Positions 16,472 to 24,580 of a stretch of 64,000 bases of DNA are shown piece by piece. Where the stretch lies: NCBI GenBank assembly GCA_963582065.1, contig CAUZRQ010000002.1, positions 137,249-201,248 of the forward strand. Reading direction: 5' to 3'. The notes beneath the pieces are model-generated. The model had not been told where the DNA came from. It saw only the letters and a program-made list of their open reading frames with translations, and ran no database searches. Position 1 is the first letter of the stretch, and every line of letters starts with the position of its first letter. Origin of the DNA: UBA8437 sp963582065. GTDB taxonomy: Bacteria; Planctomycetota; Planctomycetia; Planctomycetales; Planctomycetaceae. The position numbers and the translations under genes were made by a program.

Positions 16472-17946
16472 TCGGACACCCCGTCGCGGGCCGCCAATGC
16501 CGTCTCGATCTCACGGTTCAGGTCCCCCAGCACGATCGGGTGGGCCATCACGCGGGCGGTCTCCGAGACGTGAGCCTCCAGTTGGTGTGTCCAGGTGGAC
16601 TGGTCCTTGGACAGCACGGCGATCAGAGCGAACGGCCGACCCTCGGTCCGGCGGAGTGACTCCTCGAATCCGGTGACGAGTTCCGAGCCGACGGCTCCAC
16701 CCATCATGACCAGGCAATCCGGCGGCGAGGAGCCCAGGCGGTTGAGTGCCCGTTGCAGGTCGCTCACCAGCAGCACGCGGAAACCGCGGCTGGTGAAGAA
16801 GTCGCGGATCAGTTCCTGTTGAGTCGGTCGGTTCTCGACGAACAGCAGCGTCGGCCCGGTGTCCTTGGAGAGGTCTGATGGGGAGTCGTGAGAGGTGTCG
16901 ACGTTGTCGTCGGTGGGTTCCGACTGCATCTCTCTCAGTCGGTCCAGGACACGGCTCAATTCTCCGCAGGCCTGTTCGGGGGTCTGAAAGCGGCGGTCGG
17001 GGACGAGGTCCATCAGGCGATCGACGGTCTCGGCGACGAAGAACGGCACGCCGGTCTTGATCAGGTCGATCGGCTTGGCATTTCTGTATCGACTGAACTC
17101 CTTTCGTTCTTCCCGGGTCCTGGCCTTGGAGAAAGGGGATTCTCCGGTGAGCAGTTCGTAGTAGATGACCCCGAGGAAGTAGAGGTCACTGCGGGGGTCG
17201 TTCGGCGGTGCTCCGGTGTTGTCTTCAAGCGTGGCGTAATCCAGTGATCGTGCCGCCTGTTTCTTTCTGCCACCTGTTTGAAGGGCCTCGTCGGCGGCCA
17301 GTCCGAAATCGATCAGCTTGGCCCTGCCGTCGGTTGTCATCAGCACGTTGGTCTTCTTCAGGTCCCGGTGCGTCAGGCCCTTCGTCGACGCGTATCTCAG
17401 CCCATCGGCGATTTCGAATGTGATCCGGGTGGCGTCAATCGGTTTGATGGCCCCTCGGATTTTCGCCATGTCACCGAGATTGCCGCCGACGATGAACTCC
17501 ATCGTGAAGAAGTGGTGATTTCCCTCGGCCCCGACCTCGTAGATTGGCACGATGTTGGGGTGCCGCAGTGGTTTGACCAGGCTCGCTTCACGATGGAACT
17601 GGGCGACTGCTGCGGGATCCTCGGCCCACCGTTGCCTGAGCAACTTGACCCCGACCATGTCGCCGGTCTCGAGCGTCACGGCACGAAAGACTCGTGCGAA
17701 GCTGCCCGATCCGTTGCGGTACATCAGCTTGGCGTTGCCGAGGACCAACCCGGTGGTTTCACCCTTGCGGAGCTTGTTGGTCTGGTAGGTCGTCAGCAGG
17801 CCGCTGCGTTCGAGCGAGTCGAGCACCCCGTCAATGGACTTCTGCGACGCCAGAAGGTCATCGAGGCACCGATGAAGCTCGTCGGAATCGACGAGGCGGA
17901 GGCGAACGAGTTGCTTACAGAACTCGTTGAGACTCAAGGCAGCCAT
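16468..17946 (-). CDS. Serine/threonine protein kinase with degenerate C-terminal receiver-like domain
   Basis: 492 residues. A planctomycete-type N-terminal helical segment (1-60) with LLTTYQTNKLRKGE precedes a Hanks-type kinase domain (about 68-335): glycine loop NGSGSFARVF, ATP-binding Lys101, catalytic HRDLKKTN (193-200), DFG (213-215). An acidic linker (341-364) leads to a CheY-like fold (about 365-486). That fold lacks the phospho-acceptor Asp (CLVMMGG, 411-417) and the conserved Lys (AHP at 468-470), so it should not be phosphorylated in the usual way. There is no membrane segment, so the kinase is cytoplasmic. It is coupled to a Gfo/Idh/MocA gene. Confidence 0.85.
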   Translation of the reverse strand: MAALSLNEFCKQLVRLRLVDSDELHRCLDDLLASQKSIDGVLDSLERSGLLTTYQTNKLRKGETTGLVLGNAKLMYRNGSGSFARVFRAVTLETGDMVGVKLLRQRWAEDPAAVAQFHREASLVKPLRHPNIVPIYEVGAEGNHHFFTMEFIVGGNLGDMAKIRGAIKPIDATRITFEIADGLRYASTKGLTHRDLKKTNVLMTTDGRAKLIDFGLAADEALQTGGRKKQAARSLDYATLEDNTGAPPNDPRSDLYFLGVIYYELLTGESPFSKARTREERKEFSRYRNAKPIDLIKTGVPFFVAETVDRLMDLVPDRRFQTPEQACGELSRVLDRLREMQSEPTDDNVDTSHDSPSDLSKDTGPTLLFVENRPTQQELIRDFFTSRGFRVLLVSDLQRALNRLGSSPPDCLVMMGGAVGSELVTGFEESLRRTEGRPFALIAVLSKDQSTWTHQLEAHVSETARVMAHPIVLGDLNREIETALAARDGVSE

Positions 17947-18099
17947 GTTTCAGAGGGGGCCGCTACAAGAAAAACGGGAACAACTACGACCGCCATACGC
18001 GTTCGCGTTGGCGGGCATGACACCACGGGCAGCGTTGGCCCGTCCCCCACCCGCATCGATCTTAGTCAGAATTCGGTTGTCTCGCAAACAACGCAGAGT

Positions 18100-19269
18100 C
18101 TATGAGGCCAGCGTGCCGTGGCGGAGTTCGCCCTGGAAGATGGTGGCGATGATGTCGAGTGGAGATCCGGGTCCGTCGTGATGAAACAGGACGAGGTCGG
18201 CCCGGGAGCCCTGTTTCAGTTCGATCGTCTCGAAGCCGAGCAGTCGGGAGGGGTTGAGGCCCGCCATGTCGAATGCCTCGCGTCGCGAGACTCCTGCAGC
18301 GGTCATCACGTGGGCCACGCAGGTGTCGGTCTGCAGGCTGCTGCCGGCCAGCAACTGGTCCTGCCCGGCAATCACGATCCGTCCGTCCTCAAGGATCTCG
18401 ACCTGCATCGACCCCTCGTCGTAGACGCCCGGCGGGCAACCGGCCAGTCCGGCGGCGTCGCAGGTGATGATCGTCCGTCCGGTCGACTTGGTTCTCACGA
18501 TCGCCCGGATCACGCTTTCGGGCAGATGATGCCCGTCGGTGATGATGCTCGCCCATAGCCGTGAGTCGGCCAGTTGTTCCCAGATGTAGTTGGGGTGCCG
18601 TCGGATGGTGCCGTGGGCTCCGTTGCCCAGGTGAGTGCTCAGCCGCGCCCCGGCGTCGACAGCCGCGGTGACCTGGTCGGGTTCGGCGGCGGTGTGCCCG
18701 ATCGCCACCACCACCCCGTCGGCGGTGACCCGCTCGATGAACTCGACCGCCCCGTCGGCCTCGGCCGCCAGCGTCACCAGCCGGATCCGTCCCCCGGACG
18801 CCTGCTGCAGCCGGCAGAACTCGTCGTAGTCGGTTCCGCGGACGTGTTCGATCGGATGGGCACCGCGAGGCCCGTCGACGTCGGAGATGTAGGGTCCTTC
18901 GAGGTGGCAGCCGGGCACCATCGCTTCGACCCAGCTCTCACGCCGACACGCTTCGTCGATGGCCCGGAATCCCGCATCGAGTGCCTCGAACGAAGCGGTG
19001 ATCAGCGTGGGACACAGCCTCGTGATGCCGTGAGCAAAATGGGGTTCGAGCGTATTGACCACGTCGTCGGCGGTCAGCGTGGTGCTGGAGAACCAGGTGC
19101 CGGCGTGCCCGTTGATCTGCAGGTCCAGCAGCGCCGGGGCGACCAGTGGCCACTCTTCGATCGCCCCGGTCGGCCAGGCCGGCACGATTCGTCGGATTCG
19201 GCCGTCGGCGATCTCGATCGAGACCGGTTCGGAGGTGTCGTAGCGACGGGCTTGGACGGTGAGGCTCAT
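18100..19269 (-). CDS. N-acetylglucosamine-6-phosphate deacetylase-like amidohydrolase
   Basis: 389 residues, the usual NagA length. Motifs in order: HLEGPYIS (metal/substrate site), GHTAAEPDQ, THLGNGAHG (in place of the common THLFNAM), DGHHLPESVIR and ITCDAAGLAG with the catalytic Asp. NagA removes acetate from GlcNAc-6-phosphate during amino-sugar recycling. The variant metal-site surroundings mean a related N-acyl amino-sugar substrate is possible. Its ATG overlaps the stop of the glycosylasparaginase gene (ATGA, 19266-19269), a pairing that fits catabolism of GlcNAc linked to asparagine. Confidence 0.8.
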   Translation of the reverse strand: MSLTVQARRYDTSEPVSIEIADGRIRRIVPAWPTGAIEEWPLVAPALLDLQINGHAGTWFSSTTLTADDVVNTLEPHFAHGITRLCPTLITASFEALDAGFRAIDEACRRESWVEAMVPGCHLEGPYISDVDGPRGAHPIEHVRGTDYDEFCRLQQASGGRIRLVTLAAEADGAVEFIERVTADGVVVAIGHTAAEPDQVTAAVDAGARLSTHLGNGAHGTIRRHPNYIWEQLADSRLWASIITDGHHLPESVIRAIVRTKSTGRTIITCDAAGLAGCPPGVYDEGSMQVEILEDGRIVIAGQDQLLAGSSLQTDTCVAHVMTAAGVSRREAFDMAGLNPSRLLGFETIELKQGSRADLVLFHHDGPGSPLDIIATIFQGELRHGTLAS

Positions 19270-20300
19270 TGGCGCGTCTCCTCACGTGTGAACAGTGCCT
19301 GGCAGTCCTCCAGCCGCGTGCCCACCGCATCGGTCACCGCGTAGGGCGTCGGACCCCACAGGCTGACTCCGGCGTGACGTCCGTCGTCGGCGAGGACGTA
19401 GAAGGCGAGGTTGTAGGTGGGGCGTCCCCGGTCGTCGAGCAGTCGCGGGGGTGTGTGTGCGATGACCCGTTGGAGCACGTCGTGAGCGGCCTCGTGGGGC
19501 GAGCGGCCGTGCCGCATCCGTTCGACCACCGCAAAGCTGCCCAGTTCGGTGAGATTGGCTTCGCCCCGGCCGGTGCTGCCGCAGGACCCGACCTGGTTGT
19601 CGACGTAGAGGCCGGCTCCGACGATTGGTGAATCGCCCACGCGGCCGGACCGTTTGAACGCCAGGCCGCTGGTGGAAGTGGTGCAGGAGATCTCGCCGGC
19701 GTCGTTTCGGCCGGCGCAGTGAATCGTCCCGGTGGGACGATGGTAATCGGGTCCGAACCGTCCGATGTTCTCCGCGGCCGGGGCGTCCGGCTCGGCAGTT
19801 TCTCCCAGGTCGATCTTGAAGAACTCGATCACGTCGGGGTGCAACCGGGCATCGGCCGGCGGCAGCCAGTCCTGGCGGTCCGAGAGGGTCTCTTTCCAGT
19901 GCAGCCAGATGCGGCGGGCCTTGTCGGTCAGAAGATTCTCGGAAGCGAAACCGTGTGCACGTGCGAATTCTGCGGCACCCTCGCCGGCGATCAACACGTG
20001 GTCGGACCGATGCAGCACGTGCAGTGCGACTCGCGAGGCGTGGCGGACACCCTGCAGGCCTGCCACCGCGCCGGCGGCGTGGGTCGGTCCGTGCATCACC
20101 GCCGCATCCAGTTCGACGACTCCGTTCTCGTTGGGCAGTCCTCCGTAACCGACCGAGGTGTCATTCGGGTCGTCCTCGACAACCGCCACTCCCGCGACGA
20201 CTGCCTCGAGCGTGTCGACGCCGGAGGTCATCTGCTGGAAGGCCAACCGGGTCGCCTCGAGGCCGTTCTTCGAAGCGATGGCGACGACGGGTGCGTTCAT
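19266..20300 (-). CDS. N4-(beta-N-acetylglucosaminyl)-L-asparaginase (glycosylasparaginase-like)
   Basis: 344 residues of the N-terminal-nucleophile asparaginase family. The autoprocessing/nucleophile Thr is in PTGTIHCAG (Thr192). Downstream, SGLAFKRSGRVGDSPIVGAG is the conserved substrate-loop signature, followed by GSTGRGE. The proenzyme would cut itself before Thr192 into alpha and beta chains. Family enzymes hydrolyse the GlcNAc-Asn bond of degraded N-glycoproteins or act on plain beta-aspartyl amides. No export signal is evident; the protein starts directly with MNAPVVAIASKNG. It is translationally coupled to the NagA-like gene downstream. Confidence 0.85.
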   Translation of the reverse strand: MNAPVVAIASKNGLEATRLAFQQMTSGVDTLEAVVAGVAVVEDDPNDTSVGYGGLPNENGVVELDAAVMHGPTHAAGAVAGLQGVRHASRVALHVLHRSDHVLIAGEGAAEFARAHGFASENLLTDKARRIWLHWKETLSDRQDWLPPADARLHPDVIEFFKIDLGETAEPDAPAAENIGRFGPDYHRPTGTIHCAGRNDAGEISCTTSTSGLAFKRSGRVGDSPIVGAGLYVDNQVGSCGSTGRGEANLTELGSFAVVERMRHGRSPHEAAHDVLQRVIAHTPPRLLDDRGRPTYNLAFYVLADDGRHAGVSLWGPTPYAVTDAVGTRLEDCQALFTREETRQ

Positions 20301-20335
20301 GAAGTCGTCCCGGCCGGCTGGTGGGGCCAGCGTGT

Positions 20336-21736
20336 TCAGACGTCGGGGTGTTTCTTGTGCCAGTCGGTTTCGTCCTGGTACTTCGCCGCGATCGCCAGCA
20401 GGGTGGTTTCGCTCCAGGCCCGTCCGACCAGTTGCAGGCCTGTCGGCAGGTCGTCTTCGCCGAACCCGTTGGGGACGGTGATCCCGGGAATTCCCGCAGC
20501 ATTGGCCGCACCGCCGATCCGGCTGGCGTGGTGGCCTCGACGGTAGTCCTCGAACGACCGGTCGTTGGGGTAGGCGACGGTGCCCAGTGTGGGAGCGACC
20601 AGGGCGTCGACGCCGTCGAAGAGCTTGTCGAGGGCGGCCTGGATCTTCGGCCGGATTCTCATCGCGTTGATGTAGTCCCTGGCCGAGATCATCATCGAGG
20701 CGTGACCTCCCCAGCGGTCTTCCGGGGCCGTCAACTGCCAGACGTCTCCGCTGGAAATCAGCCCCTCGAACGTGGCGGCCATCTCGCAGGCGATCAGCGT
20801 CCCGGCCACGTCCTCGTAGGGCAGGTCCGGCAGCGCGACTTCCTCGATTCGGCAGAAGTCCTCGAGTTCATCCAGCGACTTGCGGAAGTTCTTCCGCACC
20901 GGCTTCTGCACGTGCTTGTCGCAGTCGGCCACAACGGCGAGGGTGGGCTTGGATTCGAAGCCGGTCGGTTCGGACCATTCCAGGGTCCGGTCGACACTGG
21001 TGGCGTCGGCCTGGTCGTGGCCGGCGATCGCCGCCAGCACCACCCCGCAGTCGTCGGCGGTGCGGCCCATCGGCCCCAGCTTGTCCATCGTCCACGACAG
21101 CGCCATCGCCCCGTGACGGCTGACTCGTCCGTATGTCGGCCTCAGGCCGGTGATCCCGCAGAAGCCGGCCGGGTTCATGATCGAACCCCATGTCTCGGAC
21201 CCGATCGCAAACGGCACCAGTCCGGCCCCGACGGCCGATCCGGGTCCGCTCGAGGAACCGCCCGACCAGCGGCCGGTGTCCCAGGGATTCAGACCCGGGC
21301 CGGTGAAACTGGCGTTGGACTGCTTGTAACCCATGCCACCGGCGATTTCGACCATCGCCAACTTCGCCGCCAGGACCGCTCCGGCCTCGCGGAGCCTGAC
21401 GATCACCGTGGCGTCGGTGTCGATCACTCGGTCTTTCATCGGAGCCGCACCCCAGCTGGTGGGGATGCCCCGGGTGGCCAGCAGGTCCTTGGCACCGTAG
21501 GGGATGCCGTGCAGGGGACCCCGGTCGCGGCCGGCGGCCAGTTCGGTGTCGGCCCGACGTGCCTCGCAGCGTGCCAGGTCCCCGGTGACGGTTGCCACCG
21601 CGTTGAACTTCGGGCCCAGTCGCTCGAGCCGGTCGAGAAAGAACTCGGTCAGTTCCAGGGACGTGAAGTCGCCTTTCCGCAGGCCCTTGGCCAGCCGGCG
21701 GACCGAGGCGAAGGCGTGTTTGTCTTTGAGGCCCAT
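20336..21736 (-). CDS. Amidase (amidase-signature family, GatA-like)
   Basis: 466 residues. The Ser-cisSer-Lys catalytic apparatus is present: Lys83 in GAKDLL, the GGSSSG motif (159-164), and the nucleophile in GSETWGSI (Ser185). The usual GSIR after the nucleophile reads GSIM, so it is not a standard GatA, and no GatB or GatC is nearby. It is more likely a stand-alone amidase of unknown substrate. It lies 35 bp upstream of the glycosylasparaginase gene on the same strand, so the three genes may form one amide-hydrolysis/amino-sugar operon. Confidence 0.82.
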   Translation of the reverse strand: MGLKDKHAFASVRRLAKGLRKGDFTSLELTEFFLDRLERLGPKFNAVATVTGDLARCEARRADTELAAGRDRGPLHGIPYGAKDLLATRGIPTSWGAAPMKDRVIDTDATVIVRLREAGAVLAAKLAMVEIAGGMGYKQSNASFTGPGLNPWDTGRWSGGSSSGPGSAVGAGLVPFAIGSETWGSIMNPAGFCGITGLRPTYGRVSRHGAMALSWTMDKLGPMGRTADDCGVVLAAIAGHDQADATSVDRTLEWSEPTGFESKPTLAVVADCDKHVQKPVRKNFRKSLDELEDFCRIEEVALPDLPYEDVAGTLIACEMAATFEGLISSGDVWQLTAPEDRWGGHASMMISARDYINAMRIRPKIQAALDKLFDGVDALVAPTLGTVAYPNDRSFEDYRRGHHASRIGGAANAAGIPGITVPNGFGEDDLPTGLQLVGRAWSETTLLAIAAKYQDETDWHKKHPDV

Positions 21737-21777
21737 GGGAACGTTGGCCCGGAGAGAGTGGAGAGTTGCCGAGGGGG

Positions 21778-22170
21778 TCAGTCGGAGGCGTGATAGGCCG
21801 AGAAGATGAATCCCGGCTCGTCGGAGTTCTTCAAGGGGAAGCTGCCGAGTCGCCGTGAGCGGGCCAGATCACCTCGCAGTTCGGAATAGATGCCCTGCAG
21901 GACTTCCTGGCTGTCGAGCCGCTTGTCGGGGTATTTCTGGCGGATGGTCTCCAGCAGCAGTGCGGCCGGAGGGGGAGGCTCCGGCTGATCCTTCGGCTTG
22001 GACGGCTTCTTCGGATCGTCGTTTGCGGAGGTGGTTTCGAGTGCGGTCGCCGCGGTCGCCGCGGTGGCTGCGGTGGCTGCGGTGGCTGCGGTGGCTGCAG
22101 CGATGGTCCGGGCAAAGTCGCGGCGGTTGACCGAGTCGGATGCGTTGGCTGGAGTCATGGATGAGGTCAT
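21778..22170 (-). CDS. Small Tat-signal protein, unknown function
   Basis: 130 residues from the ATG at 22170 (a second ATG 12 bases later is also possible; neither has a clear ribosome site). A twin-arginine motif (VNRRDFART) is followed by an unusual hydrophobic stretch made of repeated Ala-Ala-Thr. A Lys/Pro-rich linker (DPKKPSKPKDQPEPPPP) comes next, then a 55-residue helical domain with YPDKRLDSQEVLQGIYSEL. Similar twin-arginine mini-proteins accompany oxidoreductase genes in planctomycetes, but I cannot name the family. It sits 41 bp upstream of the amidase start. Confidence 0.55.
   Translation of the reverse strand: MTSSMTPANASDSVNRRDFARTIAAATAATAATAATAATAATALETTSANDDPKKPSKPKDQPEPPPPAALLLETIRQKYPDKRLDSQEVLQGIYSELRGDLARSRRLGSFPLKNSDEPGFIFSAYHASD
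22043..22096 (-). repeat. 9-bp tandem repeat in the signal-peptide h-region
   Basis: Six consecutive 9-bp units on the plus strand: two gcggtcgcc then four gcggtggct. They encode Ala-Ala-Thr repeats that make up the hydrophobic core of the Tat signal. Confidence 0.85.
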
Positions 22171-22331
22171 GGCTGTTGGCGGCTGTGGATTCGACGGAGC
22201 GAGTATAGCTGGAGCGGGATGCCGAGGAGAGGATGGACGGTCGAGTTTCGCGGAGAGGGGTGATAGGATCGAGGCGGACAGGCGGTGGGCTGTGGAGATT
22301 CGGCCGCCGAGGGCACAGGTGAGCGTGAACA

Positions 22332-23630
22332 ATGTACCTGAAGATGGCCAAGCGGTTCCTGATGGAGACCGACAAGCGGCTGGCCTGGAAGTTCTTCCGG
22401 ATCATGGGCTTGGGCGGAGCTCGCTCGGTCATGAAGTACCGGAGTCGTCTGAAGCGGGGGGAGTTCTTTCCACCGTTCCTTTACGTTTCGATCATCAACA
22501 GCTGCAACCTGCGTTGCCAGGGCTGCTGGGTCGACGTGGCGGCCAAGCAGGAGCGGATCGACATCGAAGCGATGTCGAAGCTGGTCACCGAGGCCCAGGC
22601 GATGGGCAACGTCTTCTTCGGGATCGTCGGTGGTGAGCCGTTCATGCACCCGGAGATCCTGGAGATCTTCCGGCGTCACCCGAAGTGCTACTTCCAGGTC
22701 TTCACCAACGGGCATTTCATCACTAGCGAGGTGGCCGGTGAACTGCGTCGGCTGGGAAACGTGACGCCGTTGATCAGTGTCGAGGGGACCGAGATCATCA
22801 GCGACCAGCGGCGTGGCCGCGACGGGGTGCTCAGCCAGACGATGCAGGGCATCCACAACTGCCTGGACAACAAGGTCTTCACCGGTGTCTGCACCAGCCT
22901 GTGCCGCACGAACATTGACGACTTGTTGACCGACGAGTGGGTCGACCGGTTGGTGGAGATGGGGGTGTTCTACACCTGGTTCCACGTCTACCGTCCGATG
23001 GGTCCCGATGCCTGTCCCGACCTGTGCCTGACTCCCGAGCAGCAGGTGCGGGTGCGAAAGTTCGTGGTCGAGACACGGGTCCGCAAGCCAATCGTCGTGA
23101 TCGACGCTTACCACGATGGCGGCGGGAAGTCGCTGTGCCCGGCGGCAACCGGCATCAGCCACCACATCAATCCCTGGGGTGGGATCGAGCCCTGTCCGAT
23201 CATCCAGTTCGCCTCCGAATCGATCTATGACGATCCGCAGTTGGCCGCCGACGAGCAGAAGACACTGGGTGAGAAGATGGTGCAGTCGGAGTTTCTGTCC
23301 GACTTCCGCCAACTGGCCCAGGAGACCACCCGTGGCTGCATCGTGCTCGAACGCCCCGACCTGCTCAAGGAACTGGTCGTCAAGCATGGGTCACGCGACG
23401 CGACGGCCCGCCAGACGGCTCTGGCCGAACTGGACGCGATGGAGGTTCGCACGTCACAGTTCCACCCGGGCCAGGAGATTCCGGAGAAGAGCTGGGTCTA
23501 TCGACTGGTCAAGAAGTTCTTCTACAACGATTTTGGCGTCTATGACGGTCATGACCACAGTGCCAGCTCGGCCCCGGCGGTGCTCGAACTGCCCACGGTT
23601 GTTGACGAGGACGAACCGGTGGCCGTCTAG
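22332..23630 (+). CDS. Radical SAM protein with Cys-rich C-terminal region
   Basis: 432 residues. The radical-SAM [4Fe-4S] motif is CNLRCQGC (Cys58, Cys62, Cys65), followed by GGEP near residue 100. A Cys-containing region (about 180-280; PMGPDACPDLC, SLCPAATG, GGIEPCPI) resembles SPASM/twitch auxiliary-cluster domains, so a second Fe-S site is likely. A C-terminal segment (about 290-432) ends in an acidic tail. Candidates include a peptide-modifying or lipid/hopanoid-type enzyme; nothing nearby identifies the substrate. The ATG at 22332 has AGGTGAG about eight bases upstream. Confidence 0.8.
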   Translation: MYLKMAKRFLMETDKRLAWKFFRIMGLGGARSVMKYRSRLKRGEFFPPFLYVSIINSCNLRCQGCWVDVAAKQERIDIEAMSKLVTEAQAMGNVFFGIVGGEPFMHPEILEIFRRHPKCYFQVFTNGHFITSEVAGELRRLGNVTPLISVEGTEIISDQRRGRDGVLSQTMQGIHNCLDNKVFTGVCTSLCRTNIDDLLTDEWVDRLVEMGVFYTWFHVYRPMGPDACPDLCLTPEQQVRVRKFVVETRVRKPIVVIDAYHDGGGKSLCPAATGISHHINPWGGIEPCPIIQFASESIYDDPQLAADEQKTLGEKMVQSEFLSDFRQLAQETTRGCIVLERPDLLKELVVKHGSRDATARQTALAELDAMEVRTSQFHPGQEIPEKSWVYRLVKKFFYNDFGVYDGHDHSASSAPAVLELPTVVDEDEPVAV

Positions 23631-23709
23631 GCTGCCATCGGCGTGCTAGACTGTGGTGCGGGTCTGATTCCCGGTTCTCCCGGACACCACTTTTCCAGGG
23701 TCGATCCTC

Positions 23710-24558
23710 ATGCGACGCCTCAGCCTCTTCGTCGCGTTGTTGCTGGCGACGCTGACATCCACCGCGTCGGCCCGCGACATCCTGCTCTACGGCGCCCCGG
23801 TCCGACAGGGCGATTTCGTTTTGGGAACGGTGAGATTCGTCGAGGGTCGCAGTGTGGCGATCGACATGGGGTACACCGACGGCGTGGTGTCCGGTCAACG
23901 CTTCCGGGTCTACCGCCGGGTTGGTCGAGACCATCGCATTTCGGGTGTCGCGATCGTCGGGCTGGTGCAGCGTCGCCAGTCGATGGTGACGGCGCGGACA
24001 TCGGTGCCGATCCGGGCCGGCGACGCGGTGGTGATCGCGGCCTCGGAGTTGACCATCTGGACCGAGCCCCGCAGTCGGCTGTATGACGAACGCCTGCGAC
24101 GGCGGGTGGCCCGTCCGAATCGGCTGGGTTACGACACGCGGCAGAACGCCATCGACGAAATCGACCGGATCGAAAGCCGGCGGGGGAACCAGTTGAAGCT
24201 GCTCGAGTGGACTCGCCAGGTGACGGCGGCTCGACCCAAGACCACGGTGCTGTGGGACCTGACCAACCTGAAGACTCGCCGCGGGGATTTCATCGACAAG
24301 CTCGAGACGTACGGCGGTTCGTTCCGGTATCGCAGCAGCGCGGAGCGTGAGAACGCGTCGTTCACCACGGTGGTCCAGCCGATCAGCCGACTGGTCCAGC
24401 AGTCGGAAAAGCCGTACGAGGCTCCCGTTGCGGTGGCCGAACCGCAGGGGAAGAAGAGCCTGGCCGAGACGTACACCCAGGCCCCGGCCCGGATCCCGCG
24501 GGTGGTACCGATCGCGCGAGGCGTGTCGCTGTACCTGGGACGGGGCAATTTGCGGTAG
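23710..24558 (+). CDS. Secreted protein of unknown function
   Basis: 282 residues with a clear Sec signal peptide (MRRLSLFVALLLATLTSTASA). A small beta-rich domain (about 25-115), with the pattern VDMGYTDGV-like turn then GQRFRVYRR, resembles FlgT/SH3-like periplasmic modules. A basic helical region (125-185) and a C-terminal tail follow. I do not recognise a family beyond that. The gene begins 79 bp after the radical SAM gene on the same strand. Confidence 0.55.
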   Translation: MRRLSLFVALLLATLTSTASARDILLYGAPVRQGDFVLGTVRFVEGRSVAIDMGYTDGVVSGQRFRVYRRVGRDHRISGVAIVGLVQRRQSMVTARTSVPIRAGDAVVIAASELTIWTEPRSRLYDERLRRRVARPNRLGYDTRQNAIDEIDRIESRRGNQLKLLEWTRQVTAARPKTTVLWDLTNLKTRRGDFIDKLETYGGSFRYRSSAERENASFTTVVQPISRLVQQSEKPYEAPVAVAEPQGKKSLAETYTQAPARIPRVVPIARGVSLYLGRGNLR

Positions 24559-24580
24559 CGATTAGTCGCGGGGCCAGAGG

